A program made the position numbers and the translations under genes. Shown here one piece after another: positions 58,291 through 64,000 of a stretch of DNA of 64,000 nucleotides. Below the pieces are notes generated by a model. It was not told the DNA's origin, ran no database searches, and saw nothing but the letters and a program-made list of their open reading frames with translations. Numbering within the stretch: the stretch's first letter is position 1; each line of letters opens with the position of its first letter. The stretch is from Isoetes taiwanensis. Lineage: Eukaryota > Streptophyta > Lycopodiopsida > Isoetales > Isoetaceae. The stretch covers positions 6,672,761 through 6,736,760 of the forward strand of contig JAJEKV010000051.1 of the NCBI GenBank assembly GCA_021234155.1, written 5' to 3'.

Positions 58291-59532
58291 TTGCATGCAA
58301 CATTGCAACAACATAAAAATGGTGGTGGCCCATGATCTATTTCACATGATAGTTTCATATACAATTTTTGCGCCTTTCGTAGCAATAACTTTAGCTCTGA
58401 AACATTGCTGCTTGAACTCTAGTTCCATTATAATTCCTTATATTTCTTGACTAAATATAGTGCAAGCTTTAAGGAATTTTAAAAGGATACTAAATTGCTC
58501 TTGTTAATGTGCTATATCTAGTGCCTCACGTGATCTTAGTGAAAGTTGTGGATGCCTTCTTCTACAGCTTTTCAATCACTTAGTACTAGGAACATCCATT
58601 TAACTGTGGTGGGCTTATTGGTGCATATCTTTGCTACTCTATCTATGCTAATGCCACTCCATGACCTTATCTCAACTTGTTCTAAACACCAACAATATTA
58701 TTCTCCTCTTTAGTGTCAACATCCGAGGTGCAGAATCTTTCTCACAGGTAAACTTGCCATTATAGCCACCCTCTTATAGTTGATCTTGGAATTTCACTCT
58801 CTCTAGATGCAGCTCCAATTGTGATTTCACAACTTCTATCCTATTAGCCTCAACCATATGTTTCCAACTGCCTCTTTTTCTTTTTCCAACTTGTTCTTCC
58901 ATTTTTGGTGAGATCTTTCTCTACAACCTGAAATATAGGAAGTAGAGACTTTGAGATGTGAAAACATACAACCATAAGAATGCAAAAGCTTGAATTCTTA
59001 CTCATCATGCATTTCTGTTCATCTCTCTTGATGCAATTGTAAGAATGCAATGGAAAAGGGAATGCAATGCGAGACAACTCCAAGTATTTGATAATTCTTG
59101 ATTAAGCTATAAAAAGTTCCTTCATTCTCGATTCTAAGAATGCAATGGAAGAAAGGGGAGGCAAAAATTCCTTCAGCGAGAGTTTTGGATGCTAAAAAAA
59201 CCAAAATTAACTTGTTTCTTCAAACTAAAACAGCTCAAATTGCTCAAAAGAAAAGAGAGCGACAGTACGTGTTTGAGACGATTAAGTGGAGCGCCCCTTG
59301 CTAGGATCCATCTTCTTCAATGGCTGTTGCATCTAGAGCTTCTCCAAGTGTCTAAATGAAGGAAAGAAAGTGGTCGAAAGAAGGTCCGCAACCAAACGAA
59401 AAAGAGGAAAAATGTTGGCCTATAACGGGTGTCAAAAAGGTCCATTTACTGAGGATGGTCAACTGTTGGACCCCGTGGCCACATCAGCCTAATGGAAAAC
59501 ATAGTAGTCCTACGTGGGCGCTGAGAACATCA
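58291..59532. other. upstream region of MCM6, no other gene
   Basis: Frames at 58850-59204 (minus) and 59356-59634 (plus) show no domain. The latter overlaps the MCM6 promoter. The segment probably holds MCM6 promoter and 5' UTR sequence near its end. Confidence 0.35.
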
Positions 59533-59546
59533 TTTTCCCGCCAAAA
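59533..59546 (+). promoter_or_regulatory. E2F-type site upstream of MCM6
   Basis: TTTTCCCGCCAAAA contains TTTCCCGC on the plus strand and TTTGGCGG on the minus strand, both matching the E2F consensus TTTSSCGS. It lies 128 bp before the MCM6 ATG. Plant MCM genes are known E2F targets switched on at G1/S, so the placement is meaningful. Confidence 0.7.
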
Positions 59547-59673
59547 CCCGAGCGCCGGAGCTGGCTATGGAGGCGTTTACTCCTCTCCATATCGCTCGCT
59601 AGTCTTTAGCATCCTCCACACATCATCTGCCTAACACGTCACTACATTTTTTCGGACGTAAAGATAATTCAAT

Positions 59674-64000
<4,327 letters not shown>

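Noticed and set aside
59356-59634. 92-codon frame just before MCM6
   Set aside because: Overlaps the E2F-type site and promoter region, is not in frame with MCM6 exon 1 and has no domain.

Overview
The window is nuclear DNA of a land plant. It is AT-rich and intron-rich, full of retroelement debris, and holds remnants of plant-specific genes: STN7 kinase, DET1, an ADS-type desaturase and PLS-type PPR proteins. A large, repeat-rich genome such as that of a seedless vascular plant would fit, but that is inference. Only two protein genes look intact. One is a proline iminopeptidase on the minus strand (5313-8311, ten exons, 372 codons). The other is the replicative helicase subunit MCM6 on the plus strand (59674 to the right edge, 16 exons seen), with an E2F-type site upstream.

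Layout. 1-1277: truncated, frameshifted Helitron Rep/helicase N-terminus. 1850-5300: old duplications without a convincing gene. 5313-8311: proline iminopeptidase. 8541-9364: minisatellite followed by a TRIM retrotransposon whose two LTRs each carry a tRNA-Ala(UGC)-like sequence. 9365-16500: LINE fragment, two foldback elements, minisatellites. 16533-22747: composite element I, flanked by inverted ~130-bp repeats and holding pieces of an unknown gene, a PPR gene and an ABCG transporter. 22750-31290: tandem duplications, copia debris, two long GATA arrays and a T/C-rich stretch. 31296-43549: composite element II, 12.25 kb between inverted copies of the same repeat, holding pieces of an ADS-type desaturase, CDC48, a PPR gene, DET1, PAM16, STN7 and a cinnamoyl-CoA-reductase-like gene. 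43550-49000: sparse repeats and an 81-bp minisatellite. 49050-56189: nested gypsy and copia remains plus one complete non-autonomous LTR element with a perfect 5-bp target duplication. 56330-58290: DDE_1 transposase fragment, microsatellite and a second copy of the 14-kb foldback family. 59533-64000: MCM6 and its promoter.

The central pattern is gene-fragment capture. The terminal repeat (begins TTTTTTGGGTTGCCCC, folds into a hairpin, then carries GTATATGC/GCATATGC-like motifs) occurs in four long copies forming two inverted pairs. Inside every copy a gene fragment starts within a few hundred bases and reads inward from the repeat. The captured genes keep introns, so the capture was at DNA level, and most carry stops or frameshifts. 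No transposase is encoded between either pair and I found no target-site duplication, so the Pack-type reading is an inference.
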